Of a stretch of 64,000 nt of DNA, positions 32,886 to 45,010 are shown one piece after another. Position 1 is the first letter of the stretch; each line of letters starts with the position of its first letter. The stretch spans positions 23,867,179 to 23,931,178 of the forward strand of contig OW386286.2 in the NCBI GenBank assembly GCA_936432065.2, read 5' to 3'. The position numbers and the translations under genes are program-made. Below the pieces are notes generated by a model. That model was not told the DNA's origin. It made no database searches and saw nothing but the letters and a program-made list of their open reading frames with translations. The stretch comes from Rutpela maculata. Lineage: Eukaryota; Arthropoda; Insecta; Coleoptera; Cerambycidae.

Positions 32886-34440
32886 TTATGTATTTATTTT
32901 TCCATTTATTTAAGGATTTAACTGCTCAAACAGATAAGCATCCAATTAAAGGGCAAGAAACAAGTAAATGTAATGAATATAAAAACAAAAATTTTACAAA
33001 TAAAATATAAACATATCCTTACAAAATTGGAGACAAACAAATAGTTAATTACAGGATGAAAACGAATAAAATAATAAGTAAATAGAATTTTACTTAGTAT
33101 AAGGTATCAAAAGTGAAACAAAAAACATGTATTATATTATTAATGGTACAATTAAAAATATCAAGGTTTGACTGATAATCTAAATAGTTTAAACACACAT
33201 TATAAATAGGTGAAAATTTTAATAAACTCGTTCTTGGAGTGGCTAAATAAAATAAGGCGTATGAGCGACTTTAATAAGACAAAACAATGAAATGGTTAGA
33301 GCTAAGAATATCCGGACAGTCCGTCTGATTTGTCAGAGGTTTATGTAAAAATAATATGGGAAAATAGACCCACTGCCTGTGATACCAAGTCGTTTATATC
33401 ATATCTAGCTAACAAATCAGATTGGATAAATACCATCAACTTTAAAGGAAAGATATTTAACTTACCTTCTCTGAATTGGGTCCAAATTATAAATAGAATA
33501 TCATATTGTGAATTCTAAACGTTACTAGATTATTCTAATTTTGAACTCGCGAAAGCATTACACAAAATAAAAGGTGTGGAAATATCCTTAAGCTCCTCGA
33601 ATTTCTCATAATAAAGTCTAGATCTTTGTGTGTATTAGCAGTAATGTTATTTATATGGGCAACTCCGAGTTCTTTAAATTGACTGCATCTATTAACCGCT
33701 TCGTTTTCTATTTTATACGAAAAATGTATCGGATTATTTCTCTTGGTAAAAGTCATGGTGATATATTTTGATATATTTAATTTAAAGTCAATCCGTTAGA
33801 TTCAATATAAAAAATAACTTTTTAGAGGGTCATGTTGTAAATGACTAAAATCTTCATCAGAGTTTATAAATGCAAACAATTTAAGGTCGTTCGCATATAA
33901 ATGAACATTTCTTTGAATACCCTGCAAATATCGTTGATAAATAGAACAAATAACAATGGTCTGAGAACGGAACCCTGTGGAACTCCTGATATTACCAGCA
34001 CATTAATAGATGAGATGCCTTGTTACTGCGCATTTAATTTTCTGTTACGAAGATAGAACTCAAAAAAAGCTTAAAAAATCTAAAGTAAATCCGAATTTTC
34101 ACAACTTTTTTAGTAGAACTTCATCACCGAGTCTGTCAAATATTTTTCACAAGTTTGTATAAATTACATCCACTTGACCACCACGATCCAGCGTATTCCC
34201 ATTAAAATGAGTAACACTTACCAAATTAGTTGTAAATCTACCTGCTATAAACCCGTGTTGCTAATAGGAAATTTGGATATTAACAGGACAAGAGATTATA
34301 TAAAACAACTTCAAAGAATTAACCAAAATTACAAAGTAACTATTAGTAGCTATTAGTGTATAGTTTTCAATAACAATTTTGTCACATTTTTTGAAAATAG
34401 GACAATATTTTTATTGTTTAAAAGACTAAATTAAAAATAA
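32886..34440 (-). pseudogene. non-LTR retrotransposon relic with RT fragments
   Basis: Minus strand from about 34440: PIFKKCDKIVIENYTLIA (usual block before NYRPIS), LDRGGQVDVIYTNL, a GSVL/PLLF trace near 33965, VHLYANDLKLFAFINSDEDF near 33900 (YADD reads YAND), then TMTFTKRNNPIHFSYKIENE and CSQFKELGV. The remainder to about 32886 would be its 3' region, ending in T-rich ATTTATTTTT on the plus strand. Several stops and frame shifts. CR1/Jockey-like, old. Confidence 0.6.
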
Positions 34441-34499
34441 AAACTTTTGAAATAATGAATGTGCTTAGAATAGGTAATATTAATATGACTCAGTACCAC

Positions 34500-36150
34500 A
34501 TTAGTACAGTACCTAGAAGTAAAAAATATGCAAAACTTCGGAATAATGTCATATTGAACGGATTTCGTTCATTTCTGGCAGTATAATAGTAAATGCTTCA
34601 CAGAAAAGTTTCTATATTTTGCTAATTTATAGGAGGTGGATTTATAGAAGGTGGATGCCACCCTCTCTCAGGGGCTGGCACTTAAGAAAATATATATATT
34701 TATTGGAGCTGAAGTAGAATCAAATTTTAAGAAGAAAAGGTTCTATGCAATTTTTCACATAAATTGATAGTTTCTAAGTTATAACGACTTTAAAATTGCG
34801 ATTTTAGCTTAAAAAAAAGTTATTTCCAAACAGCTTTCGTCAAGTATCTCGAAAAGTATTACTTTATCGAAAAAATGTTACAGACCAATTACAGAATGTA
34901 CAAACTGGGAATTGATTATATTCTCTGTTTATTGATGTAGAATTAATAATTTCGAAGATATTTAAGTTTACATTTGGCATCCAAGTGTTCATAATATAAT
35001 TATTTAGAGTGGGAGTTAAAATCTCAGAAATTGTGACATCTACGTCAAGGATGCTAATAGGTAGAATAATAGGTTATTGATTAAGCTTCCAACTATTTTT
35101 TATTTGTTTCTGTAGCATAAAAAACAAAGAAGTTATGACCGAAGCAATGTGCGTTTACACATTTTTTTAATAACAACGTCGCCATTTTGTTGCTGTAATT
35201 AGCCAGTAATTAAAAAAAGGAATTTCAAACACTGTTTCTCATTAATATATAGTATGACGTAGATGCTCAAATTTTTTGGTTTGTATACAGCACTTGCTTT
35301 AGAAAAAAATACAGTTTAAACTAAAAAGGTATTTTCGATAAAACGTATTTTTTTTTCCGTTTCCAAATATCTCAATAAATATTAGTTTTATTGAAAAATA
35401 AAAATAAATAAACTGATAATGAATTTCGCTTGTTTATTTATTTACATAGATTTAATAGTTTTGGAGATATGAAAGTTTACAAATGGCGTCCGAACGTTTA
35501 TAAGACGAAAAATGCAGTTTAAATGTTAAATATCTCAGAAATTGTGACGCCTACGTCACGCATGCTAAGAAATGAAATTAAAGACAATTAATTGCGCTTT
35601 CCATTTATTTTTTACTCGTTCCTACAGCATAAGAAATAAAGAAGTTATGACGGAATAATGTGCGTATGTATATTTTTTTATATAAAAAGGTCGCCATTTT
35701 GTTACTCTAATTAGCCAGTAATTTAAGAAAATTATCTCGAATACAGTTTATCGTTAAGATGTAGTATTACCTAGATGCTCAAATTTTTTTGCTCATTTAA
35801 AGCACTTGCTTTAGAAAAAAATGCACTTTAAACTTTAAAGGTAATTTCGAAACACTTGGATACCAAATATAAACTTAAATATCTCCGAAATTATTAATCC
35901 TACATCAATAAACAAAAAATATAATTAATTCCCAGTTTGTACTTTCTGTAACTGGTCTGTAACATTTTTTGGTGGCATCCACCCCCTATTAATTTATAGA
36001 GGTGGATGCCACCTCCTATAAATTAGCAAGCCCCCACACAATATAGAAACTTTTCTGTGAAGCATTTACTATTATATTGCCAAAAATGAACGAAATCCGT
36101 TCAATATGACATTATTCCGAAATTAAAATCTCTAGTTACTGTACTACATT
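34500..36150. mobile_element. palindromic element with internal duplication
   Basis: TTCGGAATAATGTCATATTG at 34537 is matched inverted at 36122, followed in both by CTTCACAGAAAAGTTTCTAT and the GGTGGATGCCACC-containing segment; outer similarity (GTACAGTAxCTAGA) extends a little further. Deeper, GTACAAACTGGGAATTGATT (about 34905) pairs with AATTAATTCCCAGTTTGTAC (about 35930). No coding capacity. Confidence 0.8.
35020..35850. repeat. direct duplication of about 320 bp, offset about 506
   Basis: CTCAGAAATTGTGACATCTA near 35025 recurs as CTCAGAAATTGTGACGCCTA near 35531, and both continue with AAGAAGTTATGACxGAA, GTCGCCATTTTGTT, TTAGCCAGTAATT, TAGATGCTCAAATTTTTT and GCACTTGCTTTAGAAAAAAA. Lies in the centre of the palindromic element. 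Confidence 0.8.
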
Positions 36151-37281
36151 GCAAATGAAACGTTATATTAGTAGATATGTCAGCGTTACACTGGAAAAAA
36201 ATATATTAAATATTAAACATTCTTAATCAAAATAACTTTAATTTAGTTTAGTAAATTTTTGTATATAAAAAAATATGTTTCCTTTACTTTCATTTCCGAT
36301 GTTAAGATAAACATGCTTACATCATATAATAATTTTAGCCTATTTCTGCGGTAACTGAATTTACTGCCTAGTTTATATTTGCTAGTATTCAATATAAAGC
36401 CTCATATGGATTAATCACAAATCTTATTACAGACATCTTTTCTGATTGCAGTCTCAATGTGTAATAATTTACGTAGCAATTCCAATGTAGTTTTCGCATA
36501 AGTTAATTTTTTCCCATTAAGTCTGGAGGAAAGTTTGTTTCAAAGTGTATAAAGTTCGTTTTTAGATTTGTAGGCAAACAGTATCAAAACATTCTCAACG
36601 AACTAACCGTAGAACAATGTTATCTGAACTTGGAAACTTCTTCGGTTAAATTACAACTATTTTCGAATAATCTAGATATTCTTCTAGTTCCTTGTTACAC
36701 TGCAAATAGGTAAACATTCCAAATAATTTATACGTATATTTAACAATTCAAATGAAATGTGTAGTACCAATTAAATTTTCATTTTATTTTGGTATACATT
36801 TTGAATTAGACTAGCAGATACACAGTATATGTTTTTCATAACATTATCTGCATTTAAATAGTTGTATCTATTTTATTTAATCAAATAAAGTATATTGTAA
36901 TCAAATCAAAATTTTTAATAGTCGTGGTAGAATAATTTTTGCACAGAAATCTAAATCACACTGAAATCAATTATCGAATAAAAATGTGCATGTATGTACG
37001 TGTATATGTATATGTGTGTATCTATGTGTGTCAGTACATGTGCTTTGCGGACCTTTTAGAAACGAATTTCTGTTATGCCATCAGAGTTCTTATTGTTTTG
37101 TTGAGGTTTATATTACCTTTTAGATATGTTAAAATATAGGTATACTTGAGTGTACATGTACATATTTATAAATGATATTTAAAAAAAAATGATTACCTCG
37201 AAAGCCTATCCTTATCAAATTTATACAATTTGCCGAGTTCTGCCAGAAATATTAGGTAAAAACGTAGTATAGTAGGTTCCG
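36151..37281. other. no gene; TGTA-rich microsatellite at about 36985-37040
   Basis: AT-rich sequence. The 36985-37040 stretch is a mixed TGTATATG/TGTGTG repeat and explains the short frame over it. Confidence 0.5.
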
Positions 37282-37448
37282 TATATAATTCAGCGATATA
37301 AAGAAGCTCGAAAAAAAGCGTAAAGGACACCGACCGCTTTTGGTTAGTGTACCGTCAGCCGGCGTTAGGTTGAGCAATGCGCAGGACCGGACTTAAAATG
37401 CATTTTCAGTTTCAAACAATAAATTAAAGATTTGAATTCCCGATTAAT

Positions 37449-37566
37449 TCTATAGTTGACTACACAAGTCTTAGGCGTGTAAAAAATGCCGGCGTCTTTG
37501 ATCTTTACCCAACCGCCAAGGACGGCACATTTTGTACACGCTTAAGAATTGTGTAGTGAACTATAC
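37449..37566. repeat. palindromic MITE-like hairpin
   Basis: TATAGTTGACTACACAAGTC and GGCGTGTAAAAAATG on the left pair imperfectly with CATTTTGTACACGC and AATTGTGTAGTGAACTATA on the right. Confidence 0.7.
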
Positions 37567-38189
37567 TAATAACAAATAGAGAGTAATTACATAAAATACA
37601 ATTAAATCCACGTTTTTATACTCATCTTACCCAGAAACTAAAACTGGTGTTCTTTTAATTATAATTTTTTTAAAGTGAATAATACGATATCTGACGTCAG
37701 AACTGTAAAATAATATGTTTACAAAAATGTACACAAATTTCAACGATACCAGTTTTTCTTATTGCCAAACAAGGACCAACGAGGAGGTATGAGCATATCC
37801 CTTGCCAGGATAGGATGGTGACAGGATTTTTAATTAGGGAGTAAGAGGTTAAAAAAAATAAATGAATAAACCAGCATTTTTCAGTTAAAAATAACTAACT
37901 ATTCAATAAAATAACAACGTAATAAACTTTCTTATTAAAACAACATAATAAACTTTAAAATTTAAAAAATAAATAAATAGATAAATAGCTAAACATTTCT
38001 TAAAATGTTGCAAATAAAACATGTTTTAAATTTACCAAAATAAAAATAATGAACCTTATCACAATCACTAACACTATCACAGAATACCACTCACTCAATA
38101 TCACTGCCAACGTCACTGTAATAAATGTACCCACGGAACGTTAAATATAAACAGTAAATTAAATAAAATATAGAAATATTTTCCGCTAT

Positions 38190-38590
38190 TCGAATTCTTC
38201 GCCATTGCCACTGTCCCCTCCCACCTCGATGAATAGCGGAAATACGAAATTTGTAAAGAGTTGACCCAGTTTTCTGTAATCATCTTCATCTTTGATTACT
38301 TTGTGAACTAATTTTCTGTAGTCGTCTTCTCGTATGTTGGAAATTTCACTGTGAATTAATTTTTGTCAAATTTAGAAAATGTGTTATTTCGATGAATCCG
38401 TCTTTTTAATTGGCCCCAGACCAGCTCTATTGGAATAAAAATACAAAAATAAGGAGGTAGCTTTAAAACACAGTGGTCATGTTGCCTCGCAGAAGTCATA
38501 GTTTGCAACCGAAATGTCGAGGTCTCGCGTGATCTACTTCCACATTCCACAGTGTCGAACGATCTTTCACGGATTAGTTAAAAACGATTT
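38190..38590 (-). pseudogene. transposase C-terminal fragment
   Basis: Minus strand frame 38550-38356 contains LKLPPYFCIFIPIELVWGQL followed by KRRIHRNN, the pattern around the last catalytic acid of Tc1/mariner-like DDE transposases (usually LPPY..NPIE.W). After a frame shift it continues LIHSEISNIREDDYRKLVHK and FVFPLFIEVGGDSGNGEEFE to a stop near 38187. The catalytic core upstream is not recognisable. Confidence 0.65.
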
Positions 38591-38999
38591 CATTGCCCTT
38601 CATTTTCATCTTATCACGGTCATCTTTTTAACAATTATTTATTATTGTAAACTTTAGTTTTACGGTTAAACAAGATAAACTATTTATTTCAATAAAAAGA
38701 TTTGATAAAACTTCTCATTGAATTTTTATGACATGACAAGGAAACAGTTAGTCCACCCTGATAGTCCACGTTGCCTAGATTGCAACCAATCATAAATTCG
38801 CGAAAGCAAATTTCAATCAATTATGTTCAGTGGGATTGGCCTACATTATTGTTAGGAAATATGTATGACCATTTTTGTCATGACAATAAAAGAAGCCGAA
38901 CACCTTTATGTTCTTTTTTGTAAATAAATTGAAATTGATATGCGGTCGGTACCCTTTACGGTTTTTTGCGAGCTTTTCTTATATCACCGAATTATATAC

Positions 39000-39941
39000 A
39001 TAATACTAATAATCCACAAGGTTATGTAAAACGAGAAAATGCACAGGTGCGAACCTAGCCGAACCGTAGCACATTCTATTTAGACTCGCAACATACGGAA
39101 TCCTATCCATGGCCTGCTTCAATTTCAATGGTATGACAAAGATACTAAATGAAGTTACAAATATAAATGTTTCAATTACCAAGTATTTATAATTACTGTT
39201 GATTTTATTTAATATGTTATTATATTTGTTACGATTCAATTGAACAGTTTATCATCACCATAATAGTTTCAAAATAAAAAAAAGTAAATGTTTTCATATC
39301 TGCTTTATTTCGGCTCGTTACCACATATTCAAATAGAAATATATGTACACGGGGGTAAAAGAGTTCTCCTATTGTCCACGACTGTACCATTACCGCGTTC
39401 TAAATTAAATAATTTTCATTTTCCACATAATTATATTTAGTCGCAAATTTGAATTAAAGAACTAAAATATGCCCGAGTTGTGTGACGGCTTCTCTGCTAA
39501 AATTACAATTTTTAAACAGCTTTTAATCAAGTTGTTTCGCGTAGATATAAAAATGTGTTATATACGGAACGTGATTAAGCAAGTTGTAGTAAAATTTTGC
39601 GACCATAACAGAGATGCGAGCGAACCCGATAAAGCACTACACATAAAATTTCATATCACGTTGTTACAATCAATTTTGTCTGCGAGTTGGATAAAACTAA
39701 AACTAGTGCTTTCCGGATTTAGACATTTACATTTGCACACACGTACATACATATTAGTCAATATTATATGAAAATATAGATATCTTAAGCCGTATGTTAC
39801 TGGATGTTGTCTTTTGGCACAGACCACTACAAATGCAATTTATTTTAACGGCTGTATTAATTTATCGAGGTAAAATTGTAAAATCAGTTATCTGACAGTA
39901 CTCATGTTTTATGTGGAACTAACTATATTAGTATATTTATT
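39000..39941. other. no gene recognised
   Basis: The 100-codon frame 39469-39771 (plus) begins MPELCDGFSAK but matches no family I know and has no supporting signals. Confidence 0.45.
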
Positions 39942-40224
39942 CAGAGCTGGGCAGTACTCGAATAAATTGTACTCGTAATTGTACTGAGTACCCAAAGTAC
40001 TTAGTAACAAGTACTCGCGAGTACTTTTATTTAGATGGCACACTGCACGGCACACTGTACTCGAAATTTTCAAGTACTACAGTATTAGGTACTCGAGTAC
40101 TTTTGGCAGCCACAACTGACGAGTAACGAGTACGAGTACCGATGTGCAACACAGGCAAGTCTCAGCTTGTCTTTTTCCATACAAGTGTGCAGGATAGTCA
40201 GTGCCAGTCAGGCCCATAGTTGTG

Positions 40225-42345
40225 CTTTTATTGAAAACAAAAATCGTCGGTTCGTCACCACATATTCAAATCGGTGTCAAAAATCGGTAACCTAGCCAAT
40301 TTTCGATAAAAATGTACGAAACTTGGTAGTGTTAATTATTTGGATATGCTAAATTCAGTTTTGCTGCATAATTTTATTTTCAATATGGCAGCTTCAACAT
40401 TTGGGTCAGAAGTAGGGATGAAGAATGAAAATTTTACAAAATACGTAATTTTCATTCCAAAAGTATATTTCTAGGGGTTTTTGAGGTTGCTGATTTCAAA
40501 TTTCAGCATGCCAAAAGCCTAGAATTTATTCCTTGGTTGAAAATAGAATAATTTGGTGGTTGAAAGGGTGTAGAAATAAAAAATTGAAAAAATACGTAAT
40601 TTAGATTCTGAAATTATATTTTTAGGGGTTTTGAACTTGTTGAGTTCAAGTTCGAATCTGATCTCAGAAAAGCTCATGTTCCCTCATAGTTTTGAGCCTT
40701 TAGCGAATAAACAACCCTAAAATGAGGTAAACGATCAATGATTTGTGGTAACAATAAATACATGCAAAAAGTAGTAAACAAGCGCAAACGTATTGTATTC
40801 AAATATAGATTTTTGGTATATGGTGAAGGATTTTTTACTCTGAGGTGGTTAAGCACCTAGATAGAAGGAAACTACCCCAATATAAAAATATAGTTCATGA
40901 GAAAGGTTAAAGTCACTTTAGTTTCTATTCAAAAATTCATAAACCAAAAACTTCCACATTTTCCATAATATGTACTTTAATAAAAGGGGGGTGAACTTTA
41001 AGTCACTCTAGTTCTACATAATTCCAAGCTTTCAAATCTTCATTTCTTATGTAATTTTTTAGCATTTATATACTCTACGATGGTATGATGGTGTATATTC
41101 TTTGCACGAACAGAGGTATTTTTTAGCCTAATCTAAGAGTAGTTGTTCCGCCATATATTTAGGGCGATGACTGCTAAATATAAAATATAACCCTCTCCCT
41201 TGTTTTGATATTTTTTACCATTCATTCCCAATTTATAAATCCTGAAATTTGCCTCGTTTTAGGATGGTTTCCTTCTATTTTGGGGGTTGCTTGATCAGCT
41301 CAGAGTAGGAAACCAAAAATCCATATTTAAATACAATCATTTTGCGCTTGTTAACTACTTTTTGCATGTATTTAATGTTACCACAAATCAGGGATGATTT
41401 ACCCTATGTTAGGGTAAGTTCAAAACCCCTAAAAATATAATTTCAGAATCTAAATTGCGTATTTTTACACCCCTTTCAACCACTAATTCACTGTATTTTC
41501 AACCAAAGAATAAATATTAGGCTTTTTGCATGCTGAAATTTGAAATCAGCAACCTCAAAAACCCCCAGAAATATACTTTTGGAATGAAAATTTCGTATCT
41601 TGTCAAATTTTCACTTTTCACTCCTTTCAACCCCCTTTTACACGATTTTCACCCAATTTTTGGCTTCTGGCATATTGAAATTTGAAATTATCAACCTCAA
41701 AAACCGTAGAATGAAAATTGCATATTTTGTCAAATTTTCATTTTTACACCTCTTTCAACCCCCATTTTACTCGATTTTCACACTAAGAATCAATTTTTGG
41801 CTTTTGGCATGTTGAAATTTAAAATCAGCGACCCCAAAATCCCTATAAATAAACTTTTAGAATGAAAGTCACGCATTTTGTCAAATTTTCATTTTTACAT
41901 CCCTCTCAACCATTTTAATCGATTTTCACCTTAAGAATGAAATTTGAAATCAGCAACTTCAAGAACCCTAGGATTGTACATTAGGAGTACTTTTTGCATG
42001 TAGTTATTGTCACCATATATGAGGGGCGATTTTACCCTATTCTAAGGGTGTTTTTTAGCCTCAGCTAAATATTTTGAAAGCGTTTGGGCTTTTCTGAGGT
42101 CAGATTCGAATTCAGCGTCAAAAAATACATTAGACTACTCGGATCAAGTTCCAGGATCAGGACTTTTCTTTGTGGATGGGTTATTTTATTGAATTGTTTG
42201 TCTTTTTTGCTTCTTCTGACCCAAATTTTGAAGCTGCCATATTGAAAAAAAAAATTCTGCAGCAAAACTGAATTTAACATATCCAAATACTTAAATTGGC
42301 TAGGTTACCGATTTTTGACACCTGTTTTCAATAATAGCACCACGG
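40225..42345. mobile_element. foldback element with unequal arms
   Basis: GTGTCAAAAATCGGTAACCT near 40273 is mirrored by TAGGTTACCGATTTTTGACA near 42302. Inward, CAGTTTTGCTGCA matches TGCAGCAAAACTG, and the AATATGGCAGCTTCAA and GAATAATTTTCATTCC-type segments follow. The right arm is longer because of a tandem expansion (41400-41990). No coding region. Confidence 0.75.
41400..41990. repeat. tandem repeat, about 125-130 bp unit, about 4 copies
   Basis: Repeated landmarks: TGTCAAATTTTCATTTTTAC, CCCTTTCAACCC, CGATTTTCACCC, TTTTGGCATGTTGAAATTT and AAATCAGCAACCTCAAAAAC. Part of the right foldback arm; the left arm has only about two units. Confidence 0.8.
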
Positions 42346-43073
42346 CGAGGCGGTGTGAGAAGTGAGCGTTTGGCGTGTGAAACTATATCAAGGTAAATTG
42401 GTGCTTTAGGCTTTTTTAACTTTCTTCAGATTTGTAAAAATAAATAAGAACTAACAAAAATCAAAAATTTGTGGTGATTTATGTACCACGCTCAGAGACG
42501 AACCCACGGGGGGTTATGGGGGGGTACGCTCCCCCCCCAATGTTGATTGAGTTGGGAAAATCACCAAAAATGTAAAAAAATCTTTATTGGGTATAATTGC
42601 AAAAAAAACGAATAACGAGTTGATAAAAATTAAATGACACTGTCACTATGACCATTTTTTTTATAAATAATTTTAATTGATATTATTTATGACTAGATGT
42701 GACTGATGTGAGAGCCACAGAATAGTCGACGGACAACGCACCACGCCGACGGGCCTACGCGACGGGCCAACAAAATAAACTCGTCAACTCGCGGAATTCG
42801 ACGTTCGACCCAGTAGACGGCACGGCCAGAGCATACAATTCTTAAAGACTGTCTTACATTAGAAATATTAGAATATTACTCCTTTTTGCCTTTATCAATA
42901 CAATGCTTTGTCCTAGCTATAAAGTCGTTTGTTGTTGGTTTATACTGAGTATCACTAATATCAGTTACCAACCTCTCAACGAGAGATAATAATAATAACA
43001 AATTGTTGTCGGTCAGAAATTGTTAAAATATTAAATTCTTAGAGGACACTGAATCAGAATCTGGGACTATTAA

Positions 43074-43220
43074 AGGGGTGTACATCCAGCTGCTGGGACC
43101 CGACATTATTGGTACGCTTTGAAGATAATTGGAATTCCAGCGGACCAGTTCACTTTTACGAATGAGTTCAAAGCATGCCGACAAGGTTGGCTCTCTGCCG
43201 CTGGATCGTGTGTGGGCCCT
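43074..43220 (-). mobile_element. 150-bp MITE, copy 1
   Basis: Nearly the reverse complement of 43661-43812: CGCTTTGAAGATAATTGGAA, GGACCAGTTCACTTTTACGA and TTCAAAGCATGCCGACA in order. Ends are related inverted forms of AGGGTCTACACACGATCC and CAGCGGCAGG; the left end of this copy is more diverged. Confidence 0.85.
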
Positions 43221-43339
43221 AATGCTACCTATTGCGTATCACAATGTGAAATGGGAAGTGGCCGGTAGCAGTACTAGCGCGGACGTTCACGAGCTTGCGC
43301 CCGACTTGCGCGTAATCGTATTGTGTAGTGTATTCCACA

Positions 43340-43660
43340 AATATTTCATCGATACAAAAAAGCTCGCAAAAAAGCATGAGGGATGCCGACCGCTTCTAGT
43401 TAGTGTACCGCCCGCCGGTCCAATTTGACAACGCTAGTCCACGTTGACCACCAACCTATCACAATTCCGGTAGAGAAAATTTAAACCAATTATATTCAGT
43501 GGGAGTGGCCTACATTTTTGTTCGGAAATATGTGACCATTTTTTTGTGATGATAATCAAGAAGCCGAACACTTTTATGGCCTTTTATGTAAATAGACTGA
43601 AATTGATACAGGTCGGTACCCTTTACGTTTTTTTGAGAACTTTTTTATATCGCTGGATTG
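43340..43660. mobile_element. deletion derivative (MITE) of the 37282-38999 transposon
   Basis: Left end GATACAAAAAAGCTCGCAAA with CCGACCGCTTCTAGTTAGTG; right end GGTCGGTACCCTTTACG and TTTTTTATATCGCTGGATT. Both halves align with the ends of the 37282-38999 element (CGACCGCTTTTGGTTAGTGT, CAGTGGGATTGGCCTACAT), while its 1.3-kb interior is gone. Confidence 0.8.
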
Positions 43661-43812
43661 AGGGGTCTACACACGATCCAGCGGCAGGGACCCAGCCATG
43701 TCGGCATGCTTTGAACTCATTCGTAAAAGTGAACTGGTCCGCTAGAATTCCAATTATCTTCAAAGCGTACCGACAATGTCGGGTTCCTGCCGCTGGATCA
43801 TGTGTAGACCCT
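43661..43812 (+). mobile_element. 150-bp MITE, copy 2
   Basis: Starts AGGGGTCTACACACGATCCA and ends TGGATCATGTGTAGACCCT, so the element has about 27-bp inverted ends. Lies directly against the right end of 43340-43660 and inverted to copy 1. Confidence 0.85.
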
Positions 43813-44471
43813 ATTATCGTTGGTACAAACTATATCTTTGTTTTTCTCCACGGTCATTAAACTATAACGGTTACCTCATCCAGTAGCTTTTAGACGAAGG
43901 AGAGCGCGGGGTCAACTTAGGTCTAGCGCCTACATCATGTAGTTTAGTTAAACTTCTTTTGCATAATATTTGTATCGCTAGGCTACTTATAGATTAAGTC
44001 TGAAATAAAAAAAACATAAGGAAATATAAGTTGTAAAAAAAATGGGCAGTTGGCAAATTAGTTGTAGCTTCCCCCCCCCCAAAAAAAATAGCTGGGTTCG
44101 TCTCTGACCACGCTATAGCTAGGGAGCTGGTGGCAGAAATTTTTATATGATATTGTGTAACTGAAGTTGAAAAGTGTATCGACATATCTTTCGAAGTATC
44201 GACGTATCTTTTGACGTTTCTTTCGAAGTACTCGTACTCTTTATTCATTTTTAGAAGGATGCTCTCCAAATTTTGCAAAAGTTTTTTAGAGTACTTCAAA
44301 AACAAGTACTCGTACTCAAATTTTCACGAGTACTTTTTAAAGGTACTTGTTGTGAAGTACTCGTGAGTACTTTAGTGCCGTAATCTCTTTATTACTTACA
44401 TAATAAATACCGTCATATTTCGGTAAAATTCTGGCTATTGTTGGCTAATAAATTAAATTTAAGTATAAATG

Positions 44472-44838
44472 AAACGCTGCCCAAAGAATCACTACTTTCA
44501 CATCCAGATTTTCTATCCAAGTCTCACTTCGAGAAAATTTGTCTACGGAACTTTAATAATATAATATTTGAAATCGTCTATCCCAAAAACCCATAACACG
44601 ATGTGCCACATTGGTAGTGGTAGTGGGGGTGGGGATAGGGGTTGATAGTGGGAGTGGATGAAGTAAAAAAAAAGTAATTTTTGGGCCTTTGGTTCTTGTA
44701 CATACATTAAATTACATTTTTATTTTTTATGCCTCCTTTAACAATGTGGTGGGGGTGGTTAATGTCAAAAACTCTTTTGAGACCTTAGCTTCTCTTATAT
44801 ATACTAAATACCTATTTACGGAGGTAAATAGGTAAACA
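44472..44838 (-). repeat. ten-copy repeat family, copy D (5'-truncated)
   Basis: Begins with the 3'-end landmarks CGCTGCCCAAAGAATCACTA and TTTCACATCCAG, and breaks off in the GGTAAATAGGTAAA region. Confidence 0.85.
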
Positions 44839-44849
44839 GGTTTCTTGTA

Positions 44850-45010
44850 CTATATTTCTGTAAAATCTAATGAAAGATTAGAAAAGAACGGAAAATTTTA
44901 CGTTAAAAATGGTACTGCTTGTATCTATTGAGAATTTTAAGATAACACAATAGGTCACCTAGAATGTATTGCCATCAACTATCATTTAGACCACTTTTAA
45001 ATAAAATTCA
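44850..45010 (+). repeat. deleted relative of 46771-47060
   Basis: AATGAAAGATTAGAAAAGAA, CGGAAAATTTTACG and AAAATGGTACTGCTTG parallel the frame starting at 46771 (AATGATAGATTCGAAAAGAA), then a shortcut joins to CATTTAGACCACTTTT, found in both copies. Confidence 0.65.

Larger units (their letters stand above)
37282..38999. mobile_element. Tc1/mariner-like (IS630 group) transposon remnant
   Basis: Inverted ends of about 60 bases: left TATATAATTCAGCGATATAA, right reverse complement TATATAATTCGGTGATATAA, then AAGCTCG, an A-run, GTAAAGG and ACCGACCGC in both. The interior holds a minus-strand transposase C-terminus and a separate palindromic MITE at 37449-37566. A short derivative of the same element is at 43340-43660. 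Confidence 0.75.
42493..44106. mobile_element. hAT-type non-autonomous element with perfect 8-bp target duplication
   Basis: Ends CAGAGACGAACCCA and TGGGTTCGTCTCTG, flanked on both sides by the exact 8 bases ACCACGCT (42485-42492 and 44107-44114). An 8-bp duplication and CAGxG ends are hAT hallmarks. Next to each end is a G- or C-run. The interior lacks transposase and carries three small MITEs. Confidence 0.9.
39942..44387. mobile_element. hAT-like non-autonomous element with AGTACTCG-rich ends (outer unit)
   Basis: Left end CAGAGCTGGGCAGTACTCG fits the CAGxG start of hAT ends. The first and last 200 bases are dense in AGTACTCG / CGAGTACTT motifs in both orientations (39950-40140 and 44210-44375). 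The right terminus is eroded: the expected complement of the left end is not exact. TTTATT occurs just outside both ends. Contains two later insertions, 40225-42345 and 42493-44106. Confidence 0.5.
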
